Shown one piece after another: positions 1 through 10,205 of a DNA stretch of 53,271 nt; within the stretch, counting starts at the first letter, position 1, and every line of letters starts with the position of its first letter. The notes beneath the pieces were generated by a model that saw nothing but the letters and a program-made list of their open reading frames with translations, was not told the DNA's origin and did no database searches. The stretch is from Dehalococcoidia bacterium (lineage in GTDB: Bacteria; Chloroflexota; Dehalococcoidia; GIF9; UBA5629), in NCBI GenBank assembly GCA_028716085.1, contig JAQUQM010000003.1, positions 1 through 53,271 of the forward strand. The letters are read 5' to 3'. The position numbers and the translations under genes are program-made.

Positions 1-169
1 TCGCTATGCTTTGTGCACTATTCCGGCTGCCGACATTAGCTATCGTTGCAAAGGTAAGCGCCATTGCAGCCGCGAGAAATCCCAGTATGCCGATGACAGC
101 CAGCAATTCCACTAATGAATATCCGGCCTCTTTTTCATGATACATGTCAATTCCCGTTCGTACGTCCAT
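1..169 (-). CDS. Type IV prepilin-like protein, truncated by window edge
   Basis: Reverse-strand reading gives M(DVRTGID)MYHEKEAGYSLVELLAVIGILGFLAAAMALTFATIANVGS..., a class III prepilin signal and hydrophobic N-terminus; runs off position 1. Start could be 169 or 145. Confidence 0.8.
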   Translation of the reverse strand, partial: MDVRTGIDMYHEKEAGYSLVELLAVIGILGFLAAAMALTFATIANVGSRNSAQSIA

Positions 170-180
170 TATTTAATGCA

Positions 181-600
181 TTACCTAGTTTTATATGTAA
201 CAATGCGCAGAACCTCGTTGCCCTTAAGATATGCGATAGCAGTTATCTTTTTCATACCTCCACCATACCCCGCCATATCTTCCGTATCGACCGTGACCGA
301 GAAATAATCACTACCGCTTGGCAGGGTACTGTGCGAGGGGTCCCACGAAGGCGGCGTACCAGGTAGAGTGTAGGAACCGGTAACATTGTCATACACGCTG
401 GCCCTTACGTATTCGAGCTCGCTGCGCGCCAGGCTTTCAGCCGATATCCGGGTAGCGGCAATTCCGTTGCCGATAGTGGATGTGTAGATGCCGCCCAGGA
501 ACACCGCGACAACTAATCCCAGAATGGCCAGCGCAACCAGCGTCTCGGTAAGCGAAACACCCCTCTGATCGAAAAGGCCGATTCCAGCCATTTTTATCAA
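181..600 (-). CDS. Type IV pilus minor pilin / pseudopilin (PilV-like)
   Basis: ORF 139 aa with GVSLTETLVALAILGLVVAVFLGG prepilin N-terminus; overlaps the pilC-like gene by 4 nt. Confidence 0.75.
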   Translation of the reverse strand: MIKMAGIGLFDQRGVSLTETLVALAILGLVVAVFLGGIYTSTIGNGIAATRISAESLARSELEYVRASVYDNVTGSYTLPGTPPSWDPSHSTLPSGSDYFSVTVDTEDMAGYGGGMKKITAIAYLKGNEVLRIVTYKTR

Positions 601-1805
601 CCTCCGATCAGGCTCATGCTGGAATACAGGGGTATAAATATGGAAAGGGCCAGGAAGCCTACTACAAGTCCTATGGTAATTGTCATCGCGGGTTCGATCA
701 TACCCAGCAGAGTCTGCAATTTATCGCCGGCTTCTATTTCAAAGCTGTCAGCTACGATAGTCAGAGTATTGTCCAGGTTTCCCGTTTCTTCACCCACCCT
801 CGTCATCTCAACCATCAGGGGAAGGAAAAGTGGCTTGCGCTGCATGGAGACGGCAAGCGCTTCTCCTTTAATGATATCCTGCTCCACTTCCATGAGAGCT
901 CTAGCAATTACTTTGTTGCCGCTGGACTCTGCAGTCAACGTGAGGATATCGGGTAAAGGCAATCCGGACTTGAATAAAAGCGAGATGCTTTTACATACAC
1001 GTCCCAGGCTGTTGAGCAAATTAAGCCTTCCCAGCACGGGCAATTTTAAAAACAGGTTGTCTCTCTGGTAGGCCCCGTTGGGAGTCCCGGTGTAGATAAG
1101 GATAGCCAATACCAGAATCAGAATTCCCAGTAACAGGTATAAACCGTTTGTGGAAATAAACTCCATACCCCCTATCAAGATGCGGGTAACGATTGGAAGC
1201 TCCCCACCGAAGGACTTAAATAAATTCATGATCGGCGGCATCACAAAAGTTACCGTGATGATACTCACTACCACTGCCAGCACCAGTACTATCACCGGGT
1301 ATGTCATTGCCTGCTTTATTTTCCGCACGGCTGCAGTGGCCTGTTCCGTATAATCAGCCAAGTTCCTCAGTACGCCTTCCAGCTGGCCTGTTTGCTCACC
1401 CACTGCAATTATCTTGCAGAACATTTTGTTAAAAGCTTCGGGATGCTTATCCAGGGAAGCTGAGAGCGGGCTGCCTGCACGCAAATCCGCTACAATCGAT
1501 TTAAGTATCCTGGTAAAATCCTTGTTGTCGGATTGCTTTTGCAGCAGCTCCAGGCCCTGAACAATACCGACGCCGGATTCAAGAAGAAGCGCCAGTTGCC
1601 TGGAAAACATGATGATCTCTTCCGGTTTTACGGTTTTGCGGAAAATAGTAGGTGAGTTGGCCAACAGGGATTTGTTCGCTTTTAAGGTAAGTACCTGGTA
1701 CCCTGATTCCGCTAACTGATCGCCAGCTTCTTTTTCGGTATCGGCAGTTAACTTGCCTTTAACGATCCTTCTTTCCTGGTTGTATCCAACATATTCGAAT
1801 TCCAT
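597..1805 (-). CDS. pilC: Type IV pilus / type II secretion inner-membrane platform protein PilC/GspF
   Basis: 402 aa; ARQLALLLESGVGIVQGLELL, GEQTGQLEGVLRNLADY and duplicated T2SSF-type membrane domains. Confidence 0.9.
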   Translation of the reverse strand: MEFEYVGYNQERRIVKGKLTADTEKEAGDQLAESGYQVLTLKANKSLLANSPTIFRKTVKPEEIIMFSRQLALLLESGVGIVQGLELLQKQSDNKDFTRILKSIVADLRAGSPLSASLDKHPEAFNKMFCKIIAVGEQTGQLEGVLRNLADYTEQATAAVRKIKQAMTYPVIVLVLAVVVSIITVTFVMPPIMNLFKSFGGELPIVTRILIGGMEFISTNGLYLLLGILILVLAILIYTGTPNGAYQRDNLFLKLPVLGRLNLLNSLGRVCKSISLLFKSGLPLPDILTLTAESSGNKVIARALMEVEQDIIKGEALAVSMQRKPLFLPLMVEMTRVGEETGNLDNTLTIVADSFEIEAGDKLQTLLGMIEPAMTITIGLVVGFLALSIFIPLYSSMSLIGG

Positions 1806-1869
1806 ATTTATACTCTTTCAGCACCTGGCCTAAAAATATTCATTTAAACGTTATTAGCATAAGAATTCA

Positions 1870-3426
1870 TTAAGCAATGGAGTAAGCATTCCTCAGTACT
1901 TCATACGGCGTTGTGACTCCTGCTTTAGCTTTGAGCATGCCGTCTTTGGCTATCGTTACCAGGCCTTCCTGCAGGGCAACTGCCCTGATATCGCCGTTGC
2001 TTGCACCTGCCACTATCATTCTTCTGATCTCATCGCTGATGGTCAGAATCTCAAATAGGCCCGTGCGTCCAATATATCCGGTATAGACGCATTCCTTGCA
2101 ACCGGCGCCGTAAGAAAACTCCGTGCGGTTTTCATCAGTTTCCCGGGCATATGCTATCTGTTCAACCAGGGGCGCCGTAATCTTGCGTGCACAATGGGGG
2201 CACACACGTCTTACCATGCGCTGGGCTACAATTCCGACCAGCGCCGAGCTGATCAGGAAGGGCTCCACTCCGAGATCGATAAGCCTGAACAGCACACCCA
2301 CTGTATCATTGGCATGAACGGAAGATAGCACCAGATGCCCGGTTAAAGCTGATTGCACTGCAATCTGGGCTGTCTCACCATCTCGAATCTCACCAACAAG
2401 GATTACATCCGGATCCAGCCTGACTATGGAGCGTAAACCGCCGGCAAACGTCAGCCCCGCTTTCACATTTACCTGGATCTGATTAATATTCTCAAAACGG
2501 TATTCAACAGGATCCTCGATAGTGATGATATTGCGCCCACTGCTGTCAAGAGAGTTAACGCCGGCATAAAGTGTTGTTGTTTTACCCGCGCCTGTGGGGC
2601 CGCTGGTCAGAACCATACCGTAGGGCATCATCAGCATTTTTTCAAATCTCTCCTGGCTCTCACGCAGAAACCCCAGTTGCGGCAAGGATAGAGCGGCCAG
2701 TGATTTGTCGAGCAGCCTTAATACTGCCATCTCGCCGTTGACGGTATTGATTGTGGCCACGCGGACATCTATCCTCTGCTTTTTGGACTCGAAGGAAAAT
2801 TGGCCGTCCTGAGGCCTGCGATGGTCGGCAATATTCATATCAGAAAGTATTTTGATCCTTGAGATCAGGGGGCTGTGGGAGTTCAAGGGAAGAGAGGCAA
2901 CCTCATGAAGGATGCCGTCTATTCTGTACCTGATACGAACGCGGCTCTCATCAGGTTCGATATGAATGTCCGATGCCCGGGCTTTAGCCGCCTCCTCCAG
3001 CAGGCGGTCCAGCGTACGGGCTACGGGCGCGTCGGAGGCGTCTTCGGAAACCGTTTTATGTTCGGATGCTGTTGTGGAAGACCCATCCGGCACCTTCCCT
3101 GTTTCTTTATACGTTTTATAGTTGTAATCTATAGCCTCTTTAATATCCGCATCTGTCGCCTGGACAGGCTCCACTCTTTTCTTGGTATATATGGAAAGGT
3201 TTTCAATTGTCAGTATATCTCCCGGATTGCTCATGTAAACTTTCAAAGTATTGCCTTCCAGCGAAAGCGGCATAACAGTATACTTTTTTGCTACATCTTC
3301 CGGGATTAACTGCAGTGCCTGGGGCGTAGGCGCCTGCTGCAAAACATTTAGTTTTGCAATCCCGGATTGTGCAGAACCGCTTCCTGCGTGGGATTTCCGT
3401 GTATTTTCATTCTGGTCTACTGCCAT
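1870..3426 (-). CDS. pilB: Type IV pilus assembly ATPase PilB/GspE
   Basis: 518 aa; Walker A GPTGAGKTTTLYA, Asp box, VGEIRDGETAQIAVQSALTGHLVLSSVHAND, CxxC zinc motifs (CPHCARK...CKEC). Confidence 0.95.
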   Translation of the reverse strand: MAVDQNENTRKSHAGSGSAQSGIAKLNVLQQAPTPQALQLIPEDVAKKYTVMPLSLEGNTLKVYMSNPGDILTIENLSIYTKKRVEPVQATDADIKEAIDYNYKTYKETGKVPDGSSTTASEHKTVSEDASDAPVARTLDRLLEEAAKARASDIHIEPDESRVRIRYRIDGILHEVASLPLNSHSPLISRIKILSDMNIADHRRPQDGQFSFESKKQRIDVRVATINTVNGEMAVLRLLDKSLAALSLPQLGFLRESQERFEKMLMMPYGMVLTSGPTGAGKTTTLYAGVNSLDSSGRNIITIEDPVEYRFENINQIQVNVKAGLTFAGGLRSIVRLDPDVILVGEIRDGETAQIAVQSALTGHLVLSSVHANDTVGVLFRLIDLGVEPFLISSALVGIVAQRMVRRVCPHCARKITAPLVEQIAYARETDENRTEFSYGAGCKECVYTGYIGRTGLFEILTISDEIRRMIVAGASNGDIRAVALQEGLVTIAKDGMLKAKAGVTTPYEVLRNAYSIA

Positions 3427-3453
3427 ATTAGCCTCACAAAAAGATAATCCGTG

Positions 3454-4815
3454 TTAAGTCAGGGCAGCGATGCTGTCAGCCTCTATTACATGGATCCGCT
3501 GCTGGTTGGCAAATTGCATCGCATCCTGTGAAAGCGGCGAAGAGACAATCACTATCTTATCATGAATACCTATATCATAAGCCTTGGTATCATAAGACGA
3601 TATCGCTTCCATGCCGACCTCTTCCTTCGTGGACAGGATGCCGATAGATATTGTATGGGTGAAGATACCGTCGTCGAAGTATGCCACGATGTCCATGGTA
3701 TATTCTGCTCCGGACCTGCCCTTGATTCTGGCATTCTCCTCTACTTTATATCCCTGGCCCGCCAGGTATTTTAACAGCTGCTTTTTGTTCTGGAACTGGA
3801 ACGGTATCATATGGACCGGGCGGGCCGGCGTATTTACGGCAGCTTTTAAGAATTCTTCCAGCTCTTTGGCGTCGAAGGTCTTGATGCGCTGTCTCCGCGC
3901 AAATTGCCTGGCCTCGCTATTGAAACCGGGCAATGCCAGCAGTACTTTATCATGTATTCCCAGGTCATAAGCCCGGTTATCATATCTGAAAACATCCTCC
4001 AGCCCGATATCCTCATTTTCATTAGCGATAGCGATGCCCACTCCGATATTAAAGACGAGGAATCCGTCATCCCTTTGCGCCAGGATATCCATTATGTGCA
4101 CAGCCCCGGACCCGGTACCGCTGCTGACCTTGGCTTTCTCATATACCTCATAGCCCTGCTTCTTTAATAAATCAACAAAACTTGATTTAAAGCTCATGTC
4201 AAAATTCAGGCGGTTGCGGTTTTGTTCATCCAGCACGTACGAATTGACCACCTGCACCTTGGCCTCGTCATCGGCAAAGAAAACAGAGCATTTCATACAT
4301 TGCCATTTCAGTGATATCTCATTAAAAAGCAGGCCGCAGCTGCGGCATTTGTAGTTGACGCCCAGGCTCCTGTAATCGGTGCCCAGGAACTTGAGGGCTT
4401 TTCTGCAGTGCGGGCAAACGTATTTGCCACCGGTGACGAATTCTTCTTCCAGGGCGTTCTTGCCGCAGGCGAAATGCTCGATGATCCTGCCTCTGACTAT
4501 ATTACCAGACCCGCATTTGAGACACCTCAGGCTGGGCCTGAGGTTCATAGAGTTGCAGACAGGACAGAAGATTAAACGGTCAAAGAACCGCGGCTCCAAT
4601 ATGTGCTCATCAGCCAGTGATTCCAGTATTTTACGGCACTCATCCGGTTTTGCACCCAGAATTTCTTCTACCTGCGGATAGGCCACGCCCGATTCCTGGT
4701 TGATATCCATGACAGGCCTGATCTCCTCGATACGCCCGTCCATCATCTCCCTGATCAAACGTACGACACCGGGTTCGTGTGACACCTTGTGAACCGTATC
4801 AATAATCTGAATCAT
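3454..4815 (-). CDS. Zinc-ribbon (TackOD1-like) protein with two tandem Mrr/restriction-endonuclease-like domains
   Basis: Several CxxC pairs (CPVC..CLKC, HFACG, CPHC, CRSC, CMKC), then two related ~110-aa units (GYEVYEKAKVSSGTGSGAVHIMDILAQRDDG... and GYKVEENARIKGRSGAEYTMDIVAYFDDG...). Confidence 0.55.
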   Translation of the reverse strand: MIQIIDTVHKVSHEPGVVRLIREMMDGRIEEIRPVMDINQESGVAYPQVEEILGAKPDECRKILESLADEHILEPRFFDRLIFCPVCNSMNLRPSLRCLKCGSGNIVRGRIIEHFACGKNALEEEFVTGGKYVCPHCRKALKFLGTDYRSLGVNYKCRSCGLLFNEISLKWQCMKCSVFFADDEAKVQVVNSYVLDEQNRNRLNFDMSFKSSFVDLLKKQGYEVYEKAKVSSGTGSGAVHIMDILAQRDDGFLVFNIGVGIAIANENEDIGLEDVFRYDNRAYDLGIHDKVLLALPGFNSEARQFARRQRIKTFDAKELEEFLKAAVNTPARPVHMIPFQFQNKKQLLKYLAGQGYKVEENARIKGRSGAEYTMDIVAYFDDGIFTHTISIGILSTKEEVGMEAISSYDTKAYDIGIHDKIVIVSSPLSQDAMQFANQQRIHVIEADSIAALT

Positions 4816-5097
4816 AGCAATCCCCGCAATAAATATATTACAGGCCGATCATGATCGTCCCGTAAAAACAATGTTATACGATTGCGGACTATTTTCAAAT
4901 AGGAAAATAGTACCGCTTTTCGCGTTTGCACCGGGTTCCGCCTTACTCCTGTTAACCAAATGTAACTCTAATCTAGCACGTGAGGTAAGGCTTTGCAAAT
5001 ATGATAATATATATGTTATAGCCTAAGTGATGCCTGATGTGAATTGGTATACCTTGAGCGAATTAAAAATTCTCTGCTACGCTGCTCAACATACCTG

Positions 5098-8000
5098 ATG
5101 AAGAATACGTGGAAAATTGTTGTCCCGGTTTTACTCCTCTTTAGCTTAATCCTTCCTGATTTGCTGGTGTGGCATGCCGGTGGAGCGGCAGCTGCGGCGC
5201 GGACACTGATGTGGTCCGTGGTCAATACTCCCAGTGAAAACATCAGTGCTGTAATAGTCAGCCCCTCGGAGATCAATGCCCTGGCACTGGGATCGGACGG
5301 CCTGACCTTCTATTGCTGCGATACGGCGGACAACCAGACATACAAATCCCTGGACGGCGGGGTGAAATGGACTTGGGACATCAATACCACCCTCCGCGCG
5401 GCCGGGGCTGCTTTCCCTATCTGGGATATCATAGTTGCGCCCGACGATCCCAATTTCGTACTGGCAGTTGACAGCCTCTTTGGACCACCCGGTTGGGGAG
5501 GGCCAAAAAGGATCTTTTTTTCAGGTGACGGCGGGGCCAACTGGCAGAATACCGGTTTTCCCGCTATCGGCGTCAATGAATATATAAGCTGCCTCGACAT
5601 TTCAAAAAAATACGGCTCGGGCGGGGCTTTTCACGATATTGCAGTTGGGACGCGGGGAGATACCGTAGGCAGGATAAGGACCATCCAGTACAGCAGCAGC
5701 TCGATGGGTTCCTGGGCTACACAGCTCCCCATAACAGATAATATAACTGCACTCAAGTTTTCACCATCCTATGATACCGACGCGACCATAGCCGTTGTCT
5801 CCTGCAACATAACGACGAGTTTGCACCTTGGCAAACATGATCCTGTAGCCAATACTACATCATGGGATGCAGCCGGCGGTTACGCCGGATACCCGGTCAC
5901 AGTTGCCCCCTATGTTTCCACAAATATCATCAACTCCGATCTTGAGTTACCTTCGGATTTTTCGGGAAATACCGCAACTGAAATCGCCAGCTTTGTCAGC
6001 GTATTAACTGACAATGCATCGAGAGTATTTTATGTCAACACTAATATTGTTCCCAGCGTGCTCAATATTACGCCCCCATATTCCACCGTTATCCCCAACA
6101 CCAACTATTCCAACGGCATCTATTCCATTGCCTATAATGGAAGCCTGAGCTCCGGCATGTTGCTGGCTGGTGAAAAGGCAGCCAACCGGGGTGAAGGATG
6201 CGTGAAAATCTGGCAGTGTTCCAACCCTCAATCAACCACGCCCGGCGGGGCGACTTGGCTTCCCTCGAATATTTATAAATCTCCTACCGGCGGCGGTAAT
6301 TCAGGACGGGCCAATGCTATCCTGGCCTGGGGCGCAGACGGAATCTCAGTCTACTGTGGGACAAGCTCGGAAAATGCTACCCTCGGAGGCACCGGCTGGC
6401 TCTCAGCGCAATGGCCACAGTCAAAGCTGTGGTCACAACGCCTGGATGAGTCGGCCTTCTCACGCAGCAGGGACAGCGGGATAAGCTGGAACCAGCTCAG
6501 CCTGGTTGATACCAGGATCAGCAGGCTTTCCGATGTCGCAGCACTGGACGTCCCCGGGGGCACGAGTGGATCGGGAGAACATAACACGCTCTATGTGGCA
6601 ACTCTCAATGAGCCTCTCGCTGATAATACAACTTTTGACAGCATCTGGCGCAGCACCAGCGACGTTCCCGGTCAGGTATGGGAGCGTGTGCTGACCTGGC
6701 CGACAAGCGATCAAGGGATGATATTGCGCGTTAATCCCAGGTCGGACCCTAAAAGCCAGGTCATAGTCTTCGCCGACCTGTATACGGATAATATCACCTA
6801 CTCGGACGATGAAGGCCAGCTATGGGAAAAAGTCAACAGCAACATGCTGGTTAATGATATTACACTGCCGGCAGATAATGTGCTTTACGTCCTTGACAGT
6901 TTCAGTGTACGCGAAATATCTGTGAGCGGCACGGGCTGGACACTGGGTCCCAAAGTATTCACTGACCTTGATTCTCCGGCGCATACTATTTGCAGCCCCA
7001 TGGTCAATCGCGACTCTTCATCAGGAGAGAAAGAGGAAATTGCCATCATCGGCACAGGCCGCATTCCGGGAGTCACCGATTATCCCGACAGCTACGTGGC
7101 ATATGTGGACCTCGCCCAGCCTGTACCGGTATTCACAGTATTGAAGCGTTTGCCTCTTCGCGGCGATGTTCATGTTGCCGCGGACAGCAAGTTTGATGAG
7201 AACAACAATATCTATGCCGCCATTAATAACGGCGTGGGAGACGACGGCATCATTTACCGCTGGACGTTGGATACCAATACCGATTGGGACTACCTCGACC
7301 CCCCCAACCGGGCTTATTACGGAACGGCAGTAGTGGATGATGTTCTCTACGGTTTACGGGATTATAGCATGCGCCTGGCCAGCAATGGGGGTGGAGTAGA
7401 CAGAACGCTCCATCCCAGGATAAAGGTGCCCCCCACCAACGAACTCGAATGGGATGATATCACCGACGGATTACCGATATCGGGAGGCACAATACTACCC
7501 ATCCGTTTCACCCGGGAACCAACATCGTTGAAAACGTCGTCAAATTCCAATAATACTCTGTGGGCAATCGATAATCCGCCACCTGGATTCAACTATGCAT
7601 TTGATAACAGGACAGGCTGCCTGTGGTCCTATGTCGATTCCGCCGCCAGGCTCGGCCCCTGGCCCACGTCTCCCGCGGCAGGCAGCTATACAGGCGCCGA
7701 CCCCGTCACCGGGCGATCTCAACAGATCGACTTCAAATGGCGGCAGCTAAGGGATATGGTGGCATATGACCTGCTGGTAGCCAAAGACGTCGATTTTAAA
7801 AATGTGCTCAGCAGCGTGGTCCCAGGTATGCTCGTGGATAACCTGACCTTCGCCTGGGTCATCACACCGGCAGATCAGCAATCCCCCGCGTTCTGGGTTG
7901 CTCCTGGCGCCATGGAGGCCGGCCGGCCGTATTACTGGAAGGTACGTGGCAGCAGGGCCCTCGGTGATAACACGACCGTTGTCATACACAGCCGCTGGTC

Positions 8001-8469
8001 GCCGGTGATGCTATTTTATGTCAAGCCGGGTTTTATCGTCAGCACAGGACATCCCGGCCCGGTTTTGATCTCCCCCGTCAACGGGCCATGCCGGAGCTGT
8101 CAGCCACCTGTCAGCTTTTCATGGACACCGGTTAAAGAAGCCCGAAAATATGAGTTCATCCTGGCGGAGGATGCTGAACTTGAAAAGATCGTAGTATCAG
8201 CAACCACTTCCACAACGTCGTATGAATACAGGGACAAACTGCAATATGCAAAGCCGTATTTCTGGCAGGTAAGGGCTGTATCCCCCGTAGTAACGGACCC
8301 CAGCCCCACAGGTACTTTTGTGCTGATGCTGAATTCTGCTGCTGCCGCGCCAAATCAACAACCATCATCATGGCCTGCCGATCTCTGGATTACAGTAATC
8401 ATAGCGATAATGGCGCTCCTCATGCTGCTGATGAACCTGTTTCTGCTGCTTACCAGGCGCAGGTATTGA
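5098..8469 (+). CDS. Large secreted/surface-anchored protein with BNR/Asp-box-like repeats
   Basis: Signal-peptide-like N-term (MKNTWKIVVPVLLLFSLILPDLL), repeated S.DGG..W / SRDSGISWNQ / SDDEGQLWEKV motifs, C-terminal TM (LWITVIIAIMALLMLLMNLFLLLTRRRY). ORF opens at 5044; ATG at 5098 preferred. Confidence 0.65.
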   Translation: MKNTWKIVVPVLLLFSLILPDLLVWHAGGAAAAARTLMWSVVNTPSENISAVIVSPSEINALALGSDGLTFYCCDTADNQTYKSLDGGVKWTWDINTTLRAAGAAFPIWDIIVAPDDPNFVLAVDSLFGPPGWGGPKRIFFSGDGGANWQNTGFPAIGVNEYISCLDISKKYGSGGAFHDIAVGTRGDTVGRIRTIQYSSSSMGSWATQLPITDNITALKFSPSYDTDATIAVVSCNITTSLHLGKHDPVANTTSWDAAGGYAGYPVTVAPYVSTNIINSDLELPSDFSGNTATEIASFVSVLTDNASRVFYVNTNIVPSVLNITPPYSTVIPNTNYSNGIYSIAYNGSLSSGMLLAGEKAANRGEGCVKIWQCSNPQSTTPGGATWLPSNIYKSPTGGGNSGRANAILAWGADGISVYCGTSSENATLGGTGWLSAQWPQSKLWSQRLDESAFSRSRDSGISWNQLSLVDTRISRLSDVAALDVPGGTSGSGEHNTLYVATLNEPLADNTTFDSIWRSTSDVPGQVWERVLTWPTSDQGMILRVNPRSDPKSQVIVFADLYTDNITYSDDEGQLWEKVNSNMLVNDITLPADNVLYVLDSFSVREISVSGTGWTLGPKVFTDLDSPAHTICSPMVNRDSSSGEKEEIAIIGTGRIPGVTDYPDSYVAYVDLAQPVPVFTVLKRLPLRGDVHVAADSKFDENNNIYAAINNGVGDDGIIYRWTLDTNTDWDYLDPPNRAYYGTAVVDDVLYGLRDYSMRLASNGGGVDRTLHPRIKVPPTNELEWDDITDGLPISGGTILPIRFTREPTSLKTSSNSNNTLWAIDNPPPGFNYAFDNRTGCLWSYVDSAARLGPWPTSPAAGSYTGADPVTGRSQQIDFKWRQLRDMVAYDLLVAKDVDFKNVLSSVVPGMLVDNLTFAWVITPADQQSPAFWVAPGAMEAGRPYYWKVRGSRALGDNTTVVIHSRWSPVMLFYVKPGFIVSTGHPGPVLISPVNGPCRSCQPPVSFSWTPVKEARKYEFILAEDAELEKIVVSATTSTTSYEYRDKLQYAKPYFWQVRAVSPVVTDPSPTGTFVLMLNSAAAAPNQQPSSWPADLWITVIIAIMALLMLLMNLFLLLTRRRY

Positions 8470-8540
8470 CCTCGAGTATAGCCAGGCCAACGCCGGATAA
8501 TCCGCGCCGGTTAAAATAAATAAATGCTATACTAACAAAC

Positions 8541-9164
8541 GTGGGAAAAGAACCTCCACGATGGCAAATCGGCAATCAAATCAAGGGCTTCCTGGCTGAA
8601 GACGAGGGAGAAAAGCTCTTCGCACTTGCCATGGAAGCGGCAGCGCATGGGCCCTGCCTGGAAATCGGCAGTTTCTGCGGCAAATCCACCGTATATATCG
8701 GGTCCGCCTGCAAAGCGAAGGGGGTCACCCTCTATACGATCGATCATCACCGCGGTTCCGAGGAGCAGCAGCCCGGTCATCCATATTACGATCCTGAATT
8801 ATTCAATGAAAAAACCGGCGTGATAGACAGTTTCCCGCTATTGCGTGAAACTATAATCAAAGCGGGATTGGAAAATACGGTCGTTCCCATGGTCACCTGG
8901 TCAAACGTGGCTTCCCGCAACTGGTCCACACCATTGAGCTTCATCTTCATAGACGGGGGCCACAGCTACGAGGCTGTTTTAAACGATTACCTGAGCTGGC
9001 AGGCCCACCTGATACGGGGAGGCTACCTCGTTTTTCACGATATTTACCTCGATCCAGGCAAGGGCGGCCAGGCGCCCTACCAGGTGTACAAAATGGCTGT
9101 AGAAAGCAAACGATTCAAGGAGCTTCCCATGATGAACAGCCTGGGCATTCTAAAGAAGAACTGA
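8541..9164 (+). CDS. Class I SAM-dependent methyltransferase (Methyltransf_24-like)
   Basis: 207 aa; CLEIGSFCGKSTVYIGSACK, LYTIDHHRGSEE, FIFIDGGHSYEAVLNDYLSW. Confidence 0.75.
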   Translation: MGKEPPRWQIGNQIKGFLAEDEGEKLFALAMEAAAHGPCLEIGSFCGKSTVYIGSACKAKGVTLYTIDHHRGSEEQQPGHPYYDPELFNEKTGVIDSFPLLRETIIKAGLENTVVPMVTWSNVASRNWSTPLSFIFIDGGHSYEAVLNDYLSWQAHLIRGGYLVFHDIYLDPGKGGQAPYQVYKMAVESKRFKELPMMNSLGILKKN

Positions 9165-10205
9165 ACCGTTGTGATCAAGAAGCAGGTTGGTCGGTGATTT
9201 CGGCCTGAGCATGTCGGCTGCCAGTACAACCGCCGCGGCAGTCCAGGTGGGTTTCTCCAGGGGCCAGATTTCATTTTCTGGGTAAGCCACACCATACCAG
9301 TAGGCGCCGTCTTCATCGCGTAAATGATGTATCCAGTTGTAAAGCATGGCTGACATTTCATATTCGCCCTGGGCTGCGAGGGCAATGGCCAGTTCACTTG
9401 TCTCGGCAGCAGTTACCCACTGTTTCTTGAGGTTGCATACCGTGCCTTTGCCATGCACAATAAACTTGTCCCAGCTCGTATATATCCTGTCCACTGCCTC
9501 CCGGCCGTTGATCACGCTGCATAGCGCAGGATAATACCAGTCCATGGCAAAAACATCGTTAATTTCCTCCTCAACAATCGGCAACGGCATCTTCAATATT
9601 GCCTGCCGCAACTGATCCCCTGCCTCAGTCCATCTATGATGCTCCTTGCCCAGTAGTTCAGCCATGTTAACGGCGTTCTTTATACTTAAGTATGTCGAAC
9701 TGCAGCTTGTTATCTGGTAATCCGTGCAGATTTTGCCTTCGATGTCCCTGGCCCAGTAAACCTCGCCATTGGGGCCCCGCATGCCAAGCACAAAATCAAT
9801 GGCTGACCTGACGCAGGGCCACATCCTCTCGACAAAAGCTTTGTTGCCGGTAACAAGATAGTGGTGCCATACGCCTACGGCGATATATGATGATGCATGC
9901 GACACTTTGTACTTATCCTTCGGTTTGCCATGCTGGTAATTGGCATACCAGCTTCCATCTTCCATCTGCATATTTGCCAGCCACTCATAGGCTTTTTCAG
10001 CCTCGCCATGGAAATCACCCACGTCGATAGCCATAGCGCACTCAACATGGGTCCAGGGTTCTACAATGCCGCCTTCCAGATCAGGCACGGAACCATCGCC
10101 TACCTGTGTCGATATGATGCTGGCTACGGTCGGCTCCAGAAACTCACTGGACAGGTATTCTCCAGAATTACCCATGTCCTCGAGACGCTGTTTATCCGCA
10201 CTCAT
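9150..10205 (-). CDS. Alpha/alpha-toroid (prenyltransferase/glycosidase-like) protein
   Basis: 351 aa; repeated helical motifs with ANMQMEDGSWYANYQHG and EDGAYWYGVAYPENEIWPLEKPTWTAAAVVLA; stop overlaps the convergent methyltransferase by 15 nt. Confidence 0.55.
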   Translation of the reverse strand: MSADKQRLEDMGNSGEYLSSEFLEPTVASIISTQVGDGSVPDLEGGIVEPWTHVECAMAIDVGDFHGEAEKAYEWLANMQMEDGSWYANYQHGKPKDKYKVSHASSYIAVGVWHHYLVTGNKAFVERMWPCVRSAIDFVLGMRGPNGEVYWARDIEGKICTDYQITSCSSTYLSIKNAVNMAELLGKEHHRWTEAGDQLRQAILKMPLPIVEEEINDVFAMDWYYPALCSVINGREAVDRIYTSWDKFIVHGKGTVCNLKKQWVTAAETSELAIALAAQGEYEMSAMLYNWIHHLRDEDGAYWYGVAYPENEIWPLEKPTWTAAAVVLAADMLRPKSPTNLLLDHNGSVLL

